Part shown: piece after piece, positions 1 to 7,512 of the stretch
Layout of the letters: each line of letters opens with the position of its first letter
How positions within the stretch are numbered: the first letter of the stretch is position 1
Assembly (NCBI GenBank): GCA_018224455.1
Contig: JAGTUY010000198.1
Coordinates: 1 to 19,302 of the forward strand
Origin: Desulfosarcina sp.
Lineage (GTDB): Bacteria; Desulfobacterota; Desulfobacteria; Desulfobacterales; Desulfosarcinaceae
DNA: 19,302 bases
Direction: 5' to 3'
The notes under the pieces: generated by a model
Databases searched by the model: none
Seen by the model: only the letters and a program-made list of their open reading frames with translations
What the model was told of the DNA's origin: nothing
Position numbers and translations under genes: made by a program

Positions 1-2
1 AC

Positions 3-944
3 CAGTTAAAAAGTCCTGCCATGAAGAACCTGCATGGTCTGGTTAAAAAAGTGGCCCGAAGCAACGTCAACGTCCTGATTCTCGGGGAAAGCGGGGTGGG
101 AAAAGAGCGCGTTGCCAACCAGATCCATCAGTTGGGCCACCGCCGGAAGAAACCGTTTGTCGTGGTCGATTGCGGAGCCACACCCGCCGGTCTTCTGGAA
201 AGTGAACTCTTTGGCCATGTCAAAGGGTCATTCACCCATGCCGTAAACGACAAGAAGGGACTCATCGAAACGGCAGATACCGGAACCCTTTTTCTGGACG
301 AAATCGGAAACATCTCCCATGAAATGCAGATCCGGTTGCTCCGGTTCATCGAAGACCGGACCATCAGGCGAATCGGCGGGCTCAAGGGAACCCCCGTGGA
401 TTGCCGGATCATCGCAGCCACCAATGCCGATCTGGGTGAAGCCATCAAGAGCGGCCGTTTCCGGGAAGACCTGTTTTTCCGCCTCAGGGTGGTGACCCTG
501 ACCATTCCCCCGCTGCGGGAGCGGAAGGCGGATATTCCTCTGTTGGTCGACCACTTCACCCGACAGTATTGCAGCCAGCACGGTGTGGAGATGGTTCGCG
601 TCCTTGAAGAAACAATGGACTGGATTTGCGACTACGCGTGGCCCGGCAATGTTCGGGAATTGAAAAATGCCATTGAGGGGGGCATCGTCATGTGCCGGGA
701 CCACGTGCTTCGGCCGGAGGATTTTCATGTGGCAGGCATAACGGAAACCTGCGCCGAGAATCTGGCCAGTGACGATTGCCTCTCCCTGGAAGCGAGCGAA
801 AAGAACACCATCCTGCGGGCCTTGGAACAGACCGGCGGGGTTCAAAAAGAGGCTGCCGAGGTGTTGGGCATCAGCCGTCGCGCCATCCACTACAAAATCA
901 AAAAATATGGCATTGACGCCGGAAGTATCAAGGCCAGGCACTGA
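3..944 (+). CDS. Sigma-54-dependent transcriptional activator (AAA+ and Fis-type HTH), 5' end outside window
   Basis: The reading frame is open to the window edge, so the start and any sensory or receiver domain lie upstream. The visible part is an NtrC-family AAA+ domain followed by a DNA-binding domain. Counting from the Met at base 21, Walker A GESGVGKE is at about 22-29, Walker B GTLFLDEI at about 88-95, the FREDLFFRL arginine-finger region near 147 and WPGNVREL near 214. A Fis-like helix-turn-helix (GVQKEAAEVLGISRRAIHYK) lies close to the C-terminus. It would remodel sigma-54 RNA polymerase at -24/-12 promoters. The sigma-54 contact loop reads GSFTHA at 69-74 instead of the usual GAFTGA. 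A strong -24/-12 site lies at 2452-2467, but nothing shows that this protein acts there. The family call is secure; the target and signal are unknown. Confidence 0.95.
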   Translation, partial: QLKSPAMKNLHGLVKKVARSNVNVLILGESGVGKERVANQIHQLGHRRKKPFVVVDCGATPAGLLESELFGHVKGSFTHAVNDKKGLIETADTGTLFLDEIGNISHEMQIRLLRFIEDRTIRRIGGLKGTPVDCRIIAATNADLGEAIKSGRFREDLFFRLRVVTLTIPPLRERKADIPLLVDHFTRQYCSQHGVEMVRVLEETMDWICDYAWPGNVRELKNAIEGGIVMCRDHVLRPEDFHVAGITETCAENLASDDCLSLEASEKNTILRALEQTGGVQKEAAEVLGISRRAIHYKIKKYGIDAGSIKARH

Positions 945-1059
945 CCCCCCCCGGACCAACCCGCCCAACACGGTAACCGAATCCCACCCCTTGTCTCGTT
1001 AGCACCGTGGTAAAAAACCAATGGACATCACCCCTATAAACCCATATGAAAGGGAAAAG

Positions 1060-1224
1060 ATGAAGGAAATATTGATCTTGCTGGCGGTCGTAGGCGTCTG
1101 GATCCTTCTTCAGGCCTATATACTGCCGAAACTGGGTATCTCTACCTGAATGAGTGATGCCTGTCAGGTGACAGACAAGAAAACCAATGCCGAACCCGTC
1201 GGAGAAAACGAAAAACGACGATAA
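1060..1224 (+). CDS. Putative selenocysteine-containing small membrane peptide (TGA at 1147-1149 read as Sec)
   Basis: From the ATG at 1060 (AGGGA at 1051-1055 as ribosome site) the frame encodes 29 residues and then TGA. These are a Lys-Glu start, a hydrophobic segment (about residues 4-22, ILILLAVVGVWILLQAYIL) and PKLGIST. The same frame stays open for 24 more codons to TAA at 1222-1224. If TGA is Sec, the product is 54 residues with a U30-x4-C35 pair just after the membrane segment and a charged tail (KK, ending KRR). Eleven bases after the TGA is a hairpin, CTGTC-AGGT-GACAG (1161-1174), with GG in the loop; this is the spacing of the E. coli fdhF SECIS. The TAA overlaps AAGGA ahead of an alternative start of the ECF sigma gene. 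Without Sec insertion it would be a 29-residue membrane peptide. An ATG at 1021 is in frame but has no clear ribosome site. Confidence 0.6.
1161..1174 (+). promoter_or_regulatory. Candidate bacterial SECIS hairpin
   Basis: A perfect 5-bp stem CTGTC/GACAG with tetraloop AGGT begins 11 bases after the in-frame TGA at 1147-1149. A C.A mismatch followed by two more pairs (TG/CA) extends it below. The distance from TGA, the small loop and the GG in the loop fit the SelB-binding hairpin described for formate dehydrogenase mRNAs. Short stems also arise by chance, so the position and the open frame beyond the TGA carry the argument. Confidence 0.5.
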
Positions 1225-1798
1225 GGATACCGAATTGATCCGGTCGATCAACGACGGCCGTCAGGATCTCTTTTATGAATTGGTCAATCGTTATGAGAAA
1301 AGCCTGTACAACTTTGGCCTGAGAATGTGCGACAACCCCAGTGACGCCGAAGACATGGTGCAGGACACCTTCTTGAATGTTTTTAAATACCTCGAGGGGT
1401 TTCGATATGAAACCAAATTCAGGAACTGGCTGTACCGGGTCGCCACCAGCGCCTGCCTGAAAAAAAAACGCCGATCCAAGTATGCACCCGATAGAGAACT
1501 CTCTCTGGACGAATTTCTTCCGGCAAACGAATCGGACGTATCTGTGGAGCTGCCTCGCTGGGCGTCCCAGCCTCTGGATCAGGTGCTTGACGGGGAACTG
1601 GCCGGCGTCATCCGACAAGCGCTGCTGGACCTTCCGGAAAAGTACCGGCTGGTCGTTGTTTTGCGGGACGTGGAAGGGTTCACCACTCAGGAAACGGCTG
1701 AGATACTGGACCTGACCCCCACCAACATCAAGGTTCGCCTTCACCGGGCAAGGCTTTTTCTCAGAGAAGCATTGAAATCTTATTATGAAGCAGACTGA
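1187..1798 (+). CDS. RNA polymerase sigma factor, ECF (sigma-70 family, RpoE-like)
   Basis: This is a 203-residue ECF sigma factor. Region 2 is recognisable around DAEDMVQDTFLNVF, followed by the FRNWLYRVATSACLKKKRR stretch. Region 4 carries LPEKYRLVVVLRDVEGFTTQ and an HTH ending in IKVRLHRARLFLREAL. It would direct core polymerase to a dedicated promoter set when released from its anti-sigma factor. The 3' end overlaps the anti-sigma gene by 14 bases, so the pair is translationally coupled. The start is uncertain. The ATG at 1187 has no clear Shine-Dalgarno and would overlap the Sec-extended upstream frame by 38 bases. A TTG at 1235 follows AAGGA (1223-1227) at good spacing and begins just before the conserved ELIRSINDG region. 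Confidence 0.95.
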   Translation: MPNPSEKTKNDDKDTELIRSINDGRQDLFYELVNRYEKSLYNFGLRMCDNPSDAEDMVQDTFLNVFKYLEGFRYETKFRNWLYRVATSACLKKKRRSKYAPDRELSLDEFLPANESDVSVELPRWASQPLDQVLDGELAGVIRQALLDLPEKYRLVVVLRDVEGFTTQETAEILDLTPTNIKVRLHRARLFLREALKSYYEAD

Positions 1799-2054
1799 CC
1801 CTCACCGTTGCCATGAAAACTGCCTGGTGCTGTTCGAACGGCTTTCCGAGTATATCGACAGGGAACTGGACGCACCCACCTGCAAGGATATAGAAGCACA
1901 CATCAAGGCGTGCAAACCCTGTCAGGTCTGTCTGGAGACACTGAAACAAACGGTGGCGTTGTGCAGGAACCTCGAACGCCGACAGGTGCCGGACACCTTT
2001 TCCCTGAAATTAAAGAGCGCCATCTTCGACCTGGTAGACAAAAAAGCCGACTGA
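1785..2054 (+). CDS. Zinc-finger anti-sigma factor (ZAS / zf-HC2 type)
   Basis: This 89-residue protein has the H-x3-C-x2-C signature of zinc-associated anti-sigma factors (HIKACKPCQVC), preceded by CLVLFERLSEYIDREL, the usual N-terminal helix of the fold. Additional cysteines lie near the N-terminus (HENC) and at VALC. No membrane segment is present, so it is likely a soluble regulator that binds the ECF sigma factor encoded immediately upstream. In relatives such as RsrA the Zn-Cys cluster senses thiol oxidation. That role here is inference, though it suits the neighbouring putative selenopeptide and the oxygen-defence genes further downstream. The C-terminus (SLKLKSAIFDLVDKKAD) is a short helix with no other domain. 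Confidence 0.88.
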   Translation: MKQTDPHRCHENCLVLFERLSEYIDRELDAPTCKDIEAHIKACKPCQVCLETLKQTVALCRNLERRQVPDTFSLKLKSAIFDLVDKKAD

Positions 2055-2620
2055 ATGCAGCGCGATTCACCTTCCCGCCCCATGTGTGGCCGATTCTTTT
2101 TTCCATCTTCCGCGCTGGACGCTCCTGGCGTCCATCACCCCTTGCAGCCCGGATGATTGTGACCGTAGCGGACAATTTGCCCTTGGTGTTATCAAAAAAA
2201 GGTCTATAGCTGGTATCTTCCGAGGAGACTGACACTGTAAGGGTCAGGCGGTGTGCCGGAATGTATCAATTGTGTAAACTTATTCATAGCTAAATGGACG
2301 GTTGTGGCCTGTACACCCTAGCTTTTCTGATGAAATCCCCTGCTCATGAGGAACGCAAGAATACCGGCAGGACCGCGCATAGAAAAATAAACCATTGATA
2401 ACAATTATTTATATTTCATCCCAACTAATAAAACCGGTGGTTTTCTTTCATTGGCACCTTCATTGCTCTGTCAAGAGGGAGTATTGAATAAAAAGGTGAG
2501 CCCGACTGGGCGAAGGCCGGCTATCAACCGTCCGGGTTCATGCAAAGGCCTCGTTGACAAATCGGCATAATCGCCATAGACTTTGTGCGCTTTTGCCTGC
2601 TGAACAGATGAGATATTTCA
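2055..2620. other. 566-base stretch without a supported gene; leader and control region
   Basis: No open frame here looks like a protein. It contains a perfect 7-bp hairpin at 2116-2134 (TGGACGC/GCGTCCA) after the anti-sigma gene but with no T tract, an A/T-rich zone at about 2380-2430 with a Fur-like sequence at 2396-2410, and a consensus sigma-54 promoter at 2452-2467. A leader of about 140 bases runs from there to the kinase gene. No riboswitch or RNA gene could be recognised. Confidence 0.6.
2452..2467 (+). promoter_or_regulatory. Sigma-54 (-24/-12) promoter of the HDOD-kinase operon
   Basis: TGGCAC-CTTCA-TTGCT matches the RpoN consensus TGGCAC-N5-TTGCW at every specified base. GG at 2453-2454 and GC at 2465-2466 are separated by exactly 10 bases. 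Transcription would start near 2478, about 143 bases before the ATG at 2621. It implies that the two kinases at 2621-6742 depend on an enhancer-binding activator. Confidence 0.85.
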
Positions 2621-4795
2621 ATGGGACTGGCAGTCGCTGTGGGCATCGCTTCAGAATTCACTGGCAGATTGCAACTTACTGTTTTCCCATATCTGTTAGA
2701 ACGCCTCATTCACGTTCGCCATGACCCATCCATCGCCCTGCCCGACCTATCCCGGCTCATCAGAATGGATCCGGCGTTTTGCTTCCTGGCCATACGCCTC
2801 GACCGGTCCATGCGTTCGAATGCGACAGCCACGGATCCCTCCGGCATTGACGGCGTGGTCAGCCGCATCGGGTTGGCCGGCATCGATGCCATTACGACCC
2901 AAGCCATAGCCGATCAGGCACTAAACAGCATCCACCATCGACAGGGCTTGGCGCTTGGATGGTTGTGGCGGCATTGCCTCACCACGGCACTGCTGGCACA
3001 GGGGCTGGCACTGACGCTGGACTATCGTCCCGTGGAGGATGCCTATACCGCCGGCCTGCTTCACGACATCGGCAAACTGGCCCTGTTCGCCCGAACACCG
3101 GCAGCATGTGCCCCCATGCTGACCGACTCTGCTGAGGCGCTCCCATTGCTCAAAGCAGAGGAACAGGTTGCCGGATCAGATCATGGCCGAATCGGTGCGC
3201 AGTTGATTCGCCGAAACACCGAGGCATGGTTTGCAGCAGATACGGCCGAGTACCACACCGCACCCGCGTCAGCGGTTGTCAACGCCCTCCCACTGGTTCA
3301 GATGGTGTGGTCGGCCAACCGATTGGCCGTCGAGCCGCATCCGTCATCCGAGGCCTATCAGACGGCTTCCAGCCTTTTGAACCTGGATGCCCAGCAACTG
3401 AATCGTATTTCCCGAGCAGCTCAGGAGCAGGCCCTGATGGTGGCAAGCGAACTCGGCGGCATGCCTGACCCGCCGGAAAAAGGCTGGACCACCGAACCGA
3501 TCACCATTCCCCTGAGCCAAGCGATCAAAATCAGCACCGTCTTGTCCAGCGTTTATCAGAATTTGCTGACGGTGACCGGCCATAGTGCGATCATGCGGGT
3601 ATTGCGGCAAAGTCTCAGCGTCTTTTTGGGTATCGACGCCCTGATCATGGTTGACCATGATCCCAACAGCAATCTTTTGATCGGACGTTTCGCCGCGGGG
3701 AACAACTTGCTGCGCCGCATCGATCGGCTGCACATTCCCCTGACCGCATCGGACTGCCTGCCAGTCATCAGTCATGTCAGTGGTGAAACGGTGAATTCAT
3801 TTTCAGCGGCCCAAAGGAGAAAACTGACAATCATCGACCAACAACTCATTGCCTACATGCAAAAAGAGGGCATCGTCTGCATGCCGATCCGATCGAGCAG
3901 TGGAGACGGCAATGCGATGCTGCTCCTGGGAATCGATGCCGGCGAATGGCCATGGGTCGAGCAGCAGACGACGCTGTTGAAGGCCATTGTGGCTGCCGTG
4001 AGCGGGGCGCTGGAACGCGAACGGCAACGCTACGATCAAAGCGTCAGGCGGGCGGCGGATCGCGCTGCATCGGCCTTGTCAAAAACACGCAAAATCGTTC
4101 ATGAAATCAACAACCCGTTGAGTATCGTCAAAAACTATCTCAAGGTCTTGACCCTGCGCACCGATGACCAATCATCGGCCAAAGAGGAGCTCCGCATTAT
4201 CGATGAGGAGATCAACCGTGTGACCGGCCTGATAAAATCCCTGGCATTCCCTTCAGAAAGCATTCCCATGGACCTTGAAACCCTTGACGTGAATGCAACG
4301 ATCACCGACATACTGGGGCTGTTCCGTGAAAGCCTTCCCGGCGATACGGCCATCGTCCTGGAGCAGGATCTGGATGCGCACATCCCAGCCATCGCATCGG
4401 ATCGGAACCGGCTGAAGCAGGCATTGATTAACCTGCTGAAAAATGCGATAGAAGCGATGCCCGATGGCGGAACCATTCAGGTGATCAGCCGCATGCTGGA
4501 AGCCCCTTCCCGACCATTCGGCAGCACAGAAAAAGCGGGCCATATCAAAATCAGCGTCTGTGACGACGGCCCGGGTATTGACGAAGCGATCAAAAACAAC
4601 CTATTTAGGGCTAATGTGACTTCGAAGACGGATCACGACGGGCTGGGGCTGTCCATCGTCCATGAGGCGGTGACCCACCTCAAAGGCTCCCTGCTTTGCG
4701 AAAGCACCCCGGGCAGGGGGGCCTGTTTTCACATCGAACTGCCCACCGGCGACAATGAGACGGAAAACAGAACTGCACTGGACTCAGTCACTTAG
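2621..4795 (+). CDS. HDOD-GAF sensor histidine kinase
   Basis: The 724-residue soluble protein has three parts. Residues ~15-270 form an HDOD domain with GLLHDIGK at 145-152. Residues ~300-465 form a GAF-like sensory domain. The C-terminus is a kinase core: H-box KIVHEINNPLSIV with phospho-acceptor His494, N-box LINLLKNAIEAM near 602-613, G1 DDGPGI near 648-653 and G2 GLGLSIV near 674-680. No membrane segments are visible, so the signal is cytoplasmic. ATG 2621 is the first start after an in-frame TGA at 2609-2611, and its ribosome site is weak. The gene ends 9 bases before the next kinase gene, forming a two-gene operon behind the sigma-54 promoter. HDOD proteins often work in signalling without a proven catalytic activity. 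The partner receiver is probably one of the two in the next gene. Confidence 0.93.
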   Translation: MGLAVAVGIASEFTGRLQLTVFPYLLERLIHVRHDPSIALPDLSRLIRMDPAFCFLAIRLDRSMRSNATATDPSGIDGVVSRIGLAGIDAITTQAIADQALNSIHHRQGLALGWLWRHCLTTALLAQGLALTLDYRPVEDAYTAGLLHDIGKLALFARTPAACAPMLTDSAEALPLLKAEEQVAGSDHGRIGAQLIRRNTEAWFAADTAEYHTAPASAVVNALPLVQMVWSANRLAVEPHPSSEAYQTASSLLNLDAQQLNRISRAAQEQALMVASELGGMPDPPEKGWTTEPITIPLSQAIKISTVLSSVYQNLLTVTGHSAIMRVLRQSLSVFLGIDALIMVDHDPNSNLLIGRFAAGNNLLRRIDRLHIPLTASDCLPVISHVSGETVNSFSAAQRRKLTIIDQQLIAYMQKEGIVCMPIRSSSGDGNAMLLLGIDAGEWPWVEQQTTLLKAIVAAVSGALERERQRYDQSVRRAADRAASALSKTRKIVHEINNPLSIVKNYLKVLTLRTDDQSSAKEELRIIDEEINRVTGLIKSLAFPSESIPMDLETLDVNATITDILGLFRESLPGDTAIVLEQDLDAHIPAIASDRNRLKQALINLLKNAIEAMPDGGTIQVISRMLEAPSRPFGSTEKAGHIKISVCDDGPGIDEAIKNNLFRANVTSKTDHDGLGLSIVHEAVTHLKGSLLCESTPGRGACFHIELPTGDNETENRTALDSVT

Positions 4796-4804
4796 GAGCA
4801 CTTC

Positions 4805-6742
4805 ATGGAGGACCGCCCGCGAATACTAATCTGCGACGATGAGCCATTGATGACCGCGAGCACCAAGGCGGTCTTAGACCATGGCAACTACCAGGTTAAA
4901 ATCACCAACAGCTCCCGCCACGCACTGACCCTCATCCATGCCGAGTCCCCCGACCTGGTCATCCTGGATGTCATGATGCCGGAGATGACCGGCTTTGAAT
5001 TGCTCGACGCCGTTGACCGAGAGTGCTGCGACGCCGCCTTCATCATTGTCACCGGAGAGGCCTCCGTCGATTCGGCCATCAAGGCCATCCGCAAAGGGGC
5101 CAGCGATTATCTGAGAAAACCCTTCGAACCCGACGAGCTGATCATCCGCGTGGAGAACGTGCTGAGACAGCGGCAGATGAAAAAGGAGAACGTGTGCGTT
5201 CTGGCCGAGAAACGGCAGCTTGAAAACCAACTGCGCCAGTCCCAGAAAATGGAGGCCATCGGCACCCTGGCCGGCGGCATCGCCCACGACTTCAACAACG
5301 TGCTGAGCATCATTTTAGGCAATGCGGAACTGGCCCTGGCCGACATGCCCAGCGAAAACCCCGCCCACCTGAACCTGGAACGGATTCTCACAGCCAGCCT
5401 GAGGGCACGGGAAATGATTCAGCAGTTGCTCAGCTTCAGCCGCAAGGAAGAATCCGGCTGCAAGCCGCTTCGTCTCAATGGCGTCATCACGGATTCACTC
5501 AAGCTGATGCGTGCCTCCCTGCCCACCAACATCTCCATCGAACGCGATATCTGCACAACCGAATGCATCTCCATCGCTGACGCGACCCAGATTCACCAGA
5601 TCATGCTCAACCTGTGCACCAATGCCGCGCATGCCATGGAACCTGGCGGCGGCGTACTGACCATCCGGCTGGATCCGGTGACGCTGGATAGCGCCGCCGC
5701 CGCCGATTCGGGTCTTTCCCCGGGCCGCTACGCCAGGCTGGTGGTCGCCGACACCGGCCACGGCATCGAAAAGGATATCATTGATCGAATTTTCGACCCC
5801 TATTTCACCACGAAAGAAACCGGCAAGGGCACAGGCATGGGTCTCTCCGTCGTTCATGGCATCATCAAGGGCTACGGCGGCGCCATAAGAGCCTTCAGCA
5901 GACCGGGCCGGTTCACGGAATTTCACCTCTACCTGCCGAAGATGGACGCGATCGTTGAGGCGGAACCGGCTATTTTCAACCAGCCGAAAATGACGGGCGG
6001 CCATGAGCATATCCTGATCGTGGATGATGAAGAGATGCTCGTGGACATGATGCGGCAGGTGCTCGAGCAGCTGGGGTACAAGGTAAGCGCATATAGCGAC
6101 AGTGCCGAGGCGCTCAGGGAATTTCTCGGCTGCCCCCGGCTCTACGACCTGCTGATCACAGATATGACCATGCCCGGGATGACGGGCACCGGCCTGGCCA
6201 AGGCGGTGAAGGCCGTGCGCAATAACCTTCCCATTATTCTATGCACCGGGTATAATGAGCAGATCAGTCAGGAGAACGCACAATCGTTGGGCATCCAGTC
6301 CTTGATCATGAAGCCCGTGGGCATGCAGCAGCTGGCCGAAACCATCCGCAGCGTGCTGATGCCAGTATCAGCGGAGCGTCGTAAAACCCCGCGATTTGGT
6401 GCCCCTGCAGGCACCTTCGTGATCTCCCGCACCTACCCCTACGAGCGGTTCAGCCTGGTGGATATCGGGGTGTCCGGACTGGCTTACCGCCACGAGATGG
6501 AATCGGTGCCGGGCCATCCATCAGACCAGCTTGCCATTATGACGCCTGACGGTGAAATTTTTGTCAACGGCATCCGATGCAAAAACGTTGTCGATATTCC
6601 CGCCGACAGCAGCATCCCCGGCTTCCCCCTCCCCGAAGCGGGCCAGGCCCGTCGCGGTGTGCGCTTCGAGGGCCTCACCACGCTTCAGACGGAACTGATC
6701 GATCAGTTCATCCGAAACTACGCCACCCAACGATTACCCTGA
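4805..6742 (+). CDS. Hybrid histidine kinase, REC-HisKA-HATPase-REC-PilZ
   Basis: The 645-residue protein has five domains. The N-terminal receiver has acidic pair D11/D12, acceptor D55 and Lys105. A short helical linker leads to a dimerisation domain with H161 in LAGGIAHDFNNVLSI. The ATP-binding domain has N-box LNLCTNAAHAM near 268-278, DTGHGI near 316-321 and GTGMGLSVV near 342-350. A second receiver has acceptor D453 and Lys503. The C-terminal ~120 residues look like PilZ, with RRKTPRF at 525-531 and DIGVSG further on. PilZ domains commonly bind cyclic di-GMP, so this kinase may join phosphorelay and second-messenger signals. TAGGAGC sits just before the ATG, consistent with co-transcription with the upstream HDOD kinase. 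No DNA-binding output domain is present. Confidence 0.92.
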   Translation: MEDRPRILICDDEPLMTASTKAVLDHGNYQVKITNSSRHALTLIHAESPDLVILDVMMPEMTGFELLDAVDRECCDAAFIIVTGEASVDSAIKAIRKGASDYLRKPFEPDELIIRVENVLRQRQMKKENVCVLAEKRQLENQLRQSQKMEAIGTLAGGIAHDFNNVLSIILGNAELALADMPSENPAHLNLERILTASLRAREMIQQLLSFSRKEESGCKPLRLNGVITDSLKLMRASLPTNISIERDICTTECISIADATQIHQIMLNLCTNAAHAMEPGGGVLTIRLDPVTLDSAAAADSGLSPGRYARLVVADTGHGIEKDIIDRIFDPYFTTKETGKGTGMGLSVVHGIIKGYGGAIRAFSRPGRFTEFHLYLPKMDAIVEAEPAIFNQPKMTGGHEHILIVDDEEMLVDMMRQVLEQLGYKVSAYSDSAEALREFLGCPRLYDLLITDMTMPGMTGTGLAKAVKAVRNNLPIILCTGYNEQISQENAQSLGIQSLIMKPVGMQQLAETIRSVLMPVSAERRKTPRFGAPAGTFVISRTYPYERFSLVDIGVSGLAYRHEMESVPGHPSDQLAIMTPDGEIFVNGIRCKNVVDIPADSSIPGFPLPEAGQARRGVRFEGLTTLQTELIDQFIRNYATQRLP

Positions 6743-6824
6743 TCCGGCCGGCCGATCGCCTACCCGTTCAACGGCCGCCAAGGCGGTATCCGTGGCGACC
6801 ACCACCCTGCGGACGCCGCCGTCA

Positions 6825-7427
6825 TCAGGCCTCTTCAAAGTATTGAACCTGATAGACCTGCACCGCCAGCCCCCCTTTCCGCCACTGGTCGGCAGGCAGG
6901 CCGGCTTTCACGCAAAGGTGGGAGAGGAACGGCTCCGGCTGGGGCAGTTGATCCCACACCTGGGGTAAAAAAGTGGCACTGGCGAATCCACTTTTGATGA
7001 TCACCCCATCGATACCGGGCCTCAGCCTGGCCAGCAGATCTTCGGCATCGGTGTAAGCCAGCGCGACCGGTTCGGAAAGCACACTCACTTCGATATGCAC
7101 GGCCTCCAGCTCTTTTTTGCCCAACGGGGAAAACCGCGGATCGTGGAGGGCCGCATTCAGTGCATTGACGCGCACCCCCTCAGCAATGGGAGCGCTGGCC
7201 GACAGACTGCCGATGCATCCCCGCAGCTGGTTGGCGATCTTCAAGGTGACGAACGTGCCGCAGCGAGCCTGAAGCGCTTGATCCGAAAGGCGCGTCTCCA
7301 GTCGTTGCGTATCGGCCGATGCAGTCGTTTCTCCGAAATGGCGAACCAGGGTCTGCCGGGCCAGGGCAACCAGGGCGGCTCCTTGTTCAGGAGTCAGCGG
7401 TCGACGGCTATCGTTTCGGTTTTGCAT
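6825..7427 (-). CDS. amrA: AMMECR1 / AmmeMemoRadiSam system protein A
   Basis: The 200-residue protein matches the AMMECR1 family along its length. The family signature LRGCIGS is present in the first half, followed by the expected NALNAALHDPRFSPL and the C-terminal WRKGGLAVQVYQVQYF. The molecular function of the family is not settled. In many bacteria it is encoded beside a MEMO-family protein and a radical SAM enzyme, but neither partner is in this window. It is the last gene of the minus-strand run and converges with the hybrid kinase gene, 82 bases away. A GGAG lies 8 bases before the ATG. The symbol follows the AmmeMemoRadiSam naming and is a family label. Confidence 0.9.
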   Translation of the reverse strand: MQNRNDSRRPLTPEQGAALVALARQTLVRHFGETTASADTQRLETRLSDQALQARCGTFVTLKIANQLRGCIGSLSASAPIAEGVRVNALNAALHDPRFSPLGKKELEAVHIEVSVLSEPVALAYTDAEDLLARLRPGIDGVIIKSGFASATFLPQVWDQLPQPEPFLSHLCVKAGLPADQWRKGGLAVQVYQVQYFEEA

Positions 7428-7512
7428 CGGTCCATCTCCGCAGCCGGTCTACGTCAGAAGTAAAATGGGGAAAAACAACGTGTCAAGGAATTTGCCGCGG
7501 GCTGGAACCCCT

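Noticed and set aside
2480..2620. Possible cyclic di-GMP riboswitch in the kinase leader (GCAAAGGCC-like words)
   Set aside because: The conserved GEMM core elements and stem arrangement are not present.
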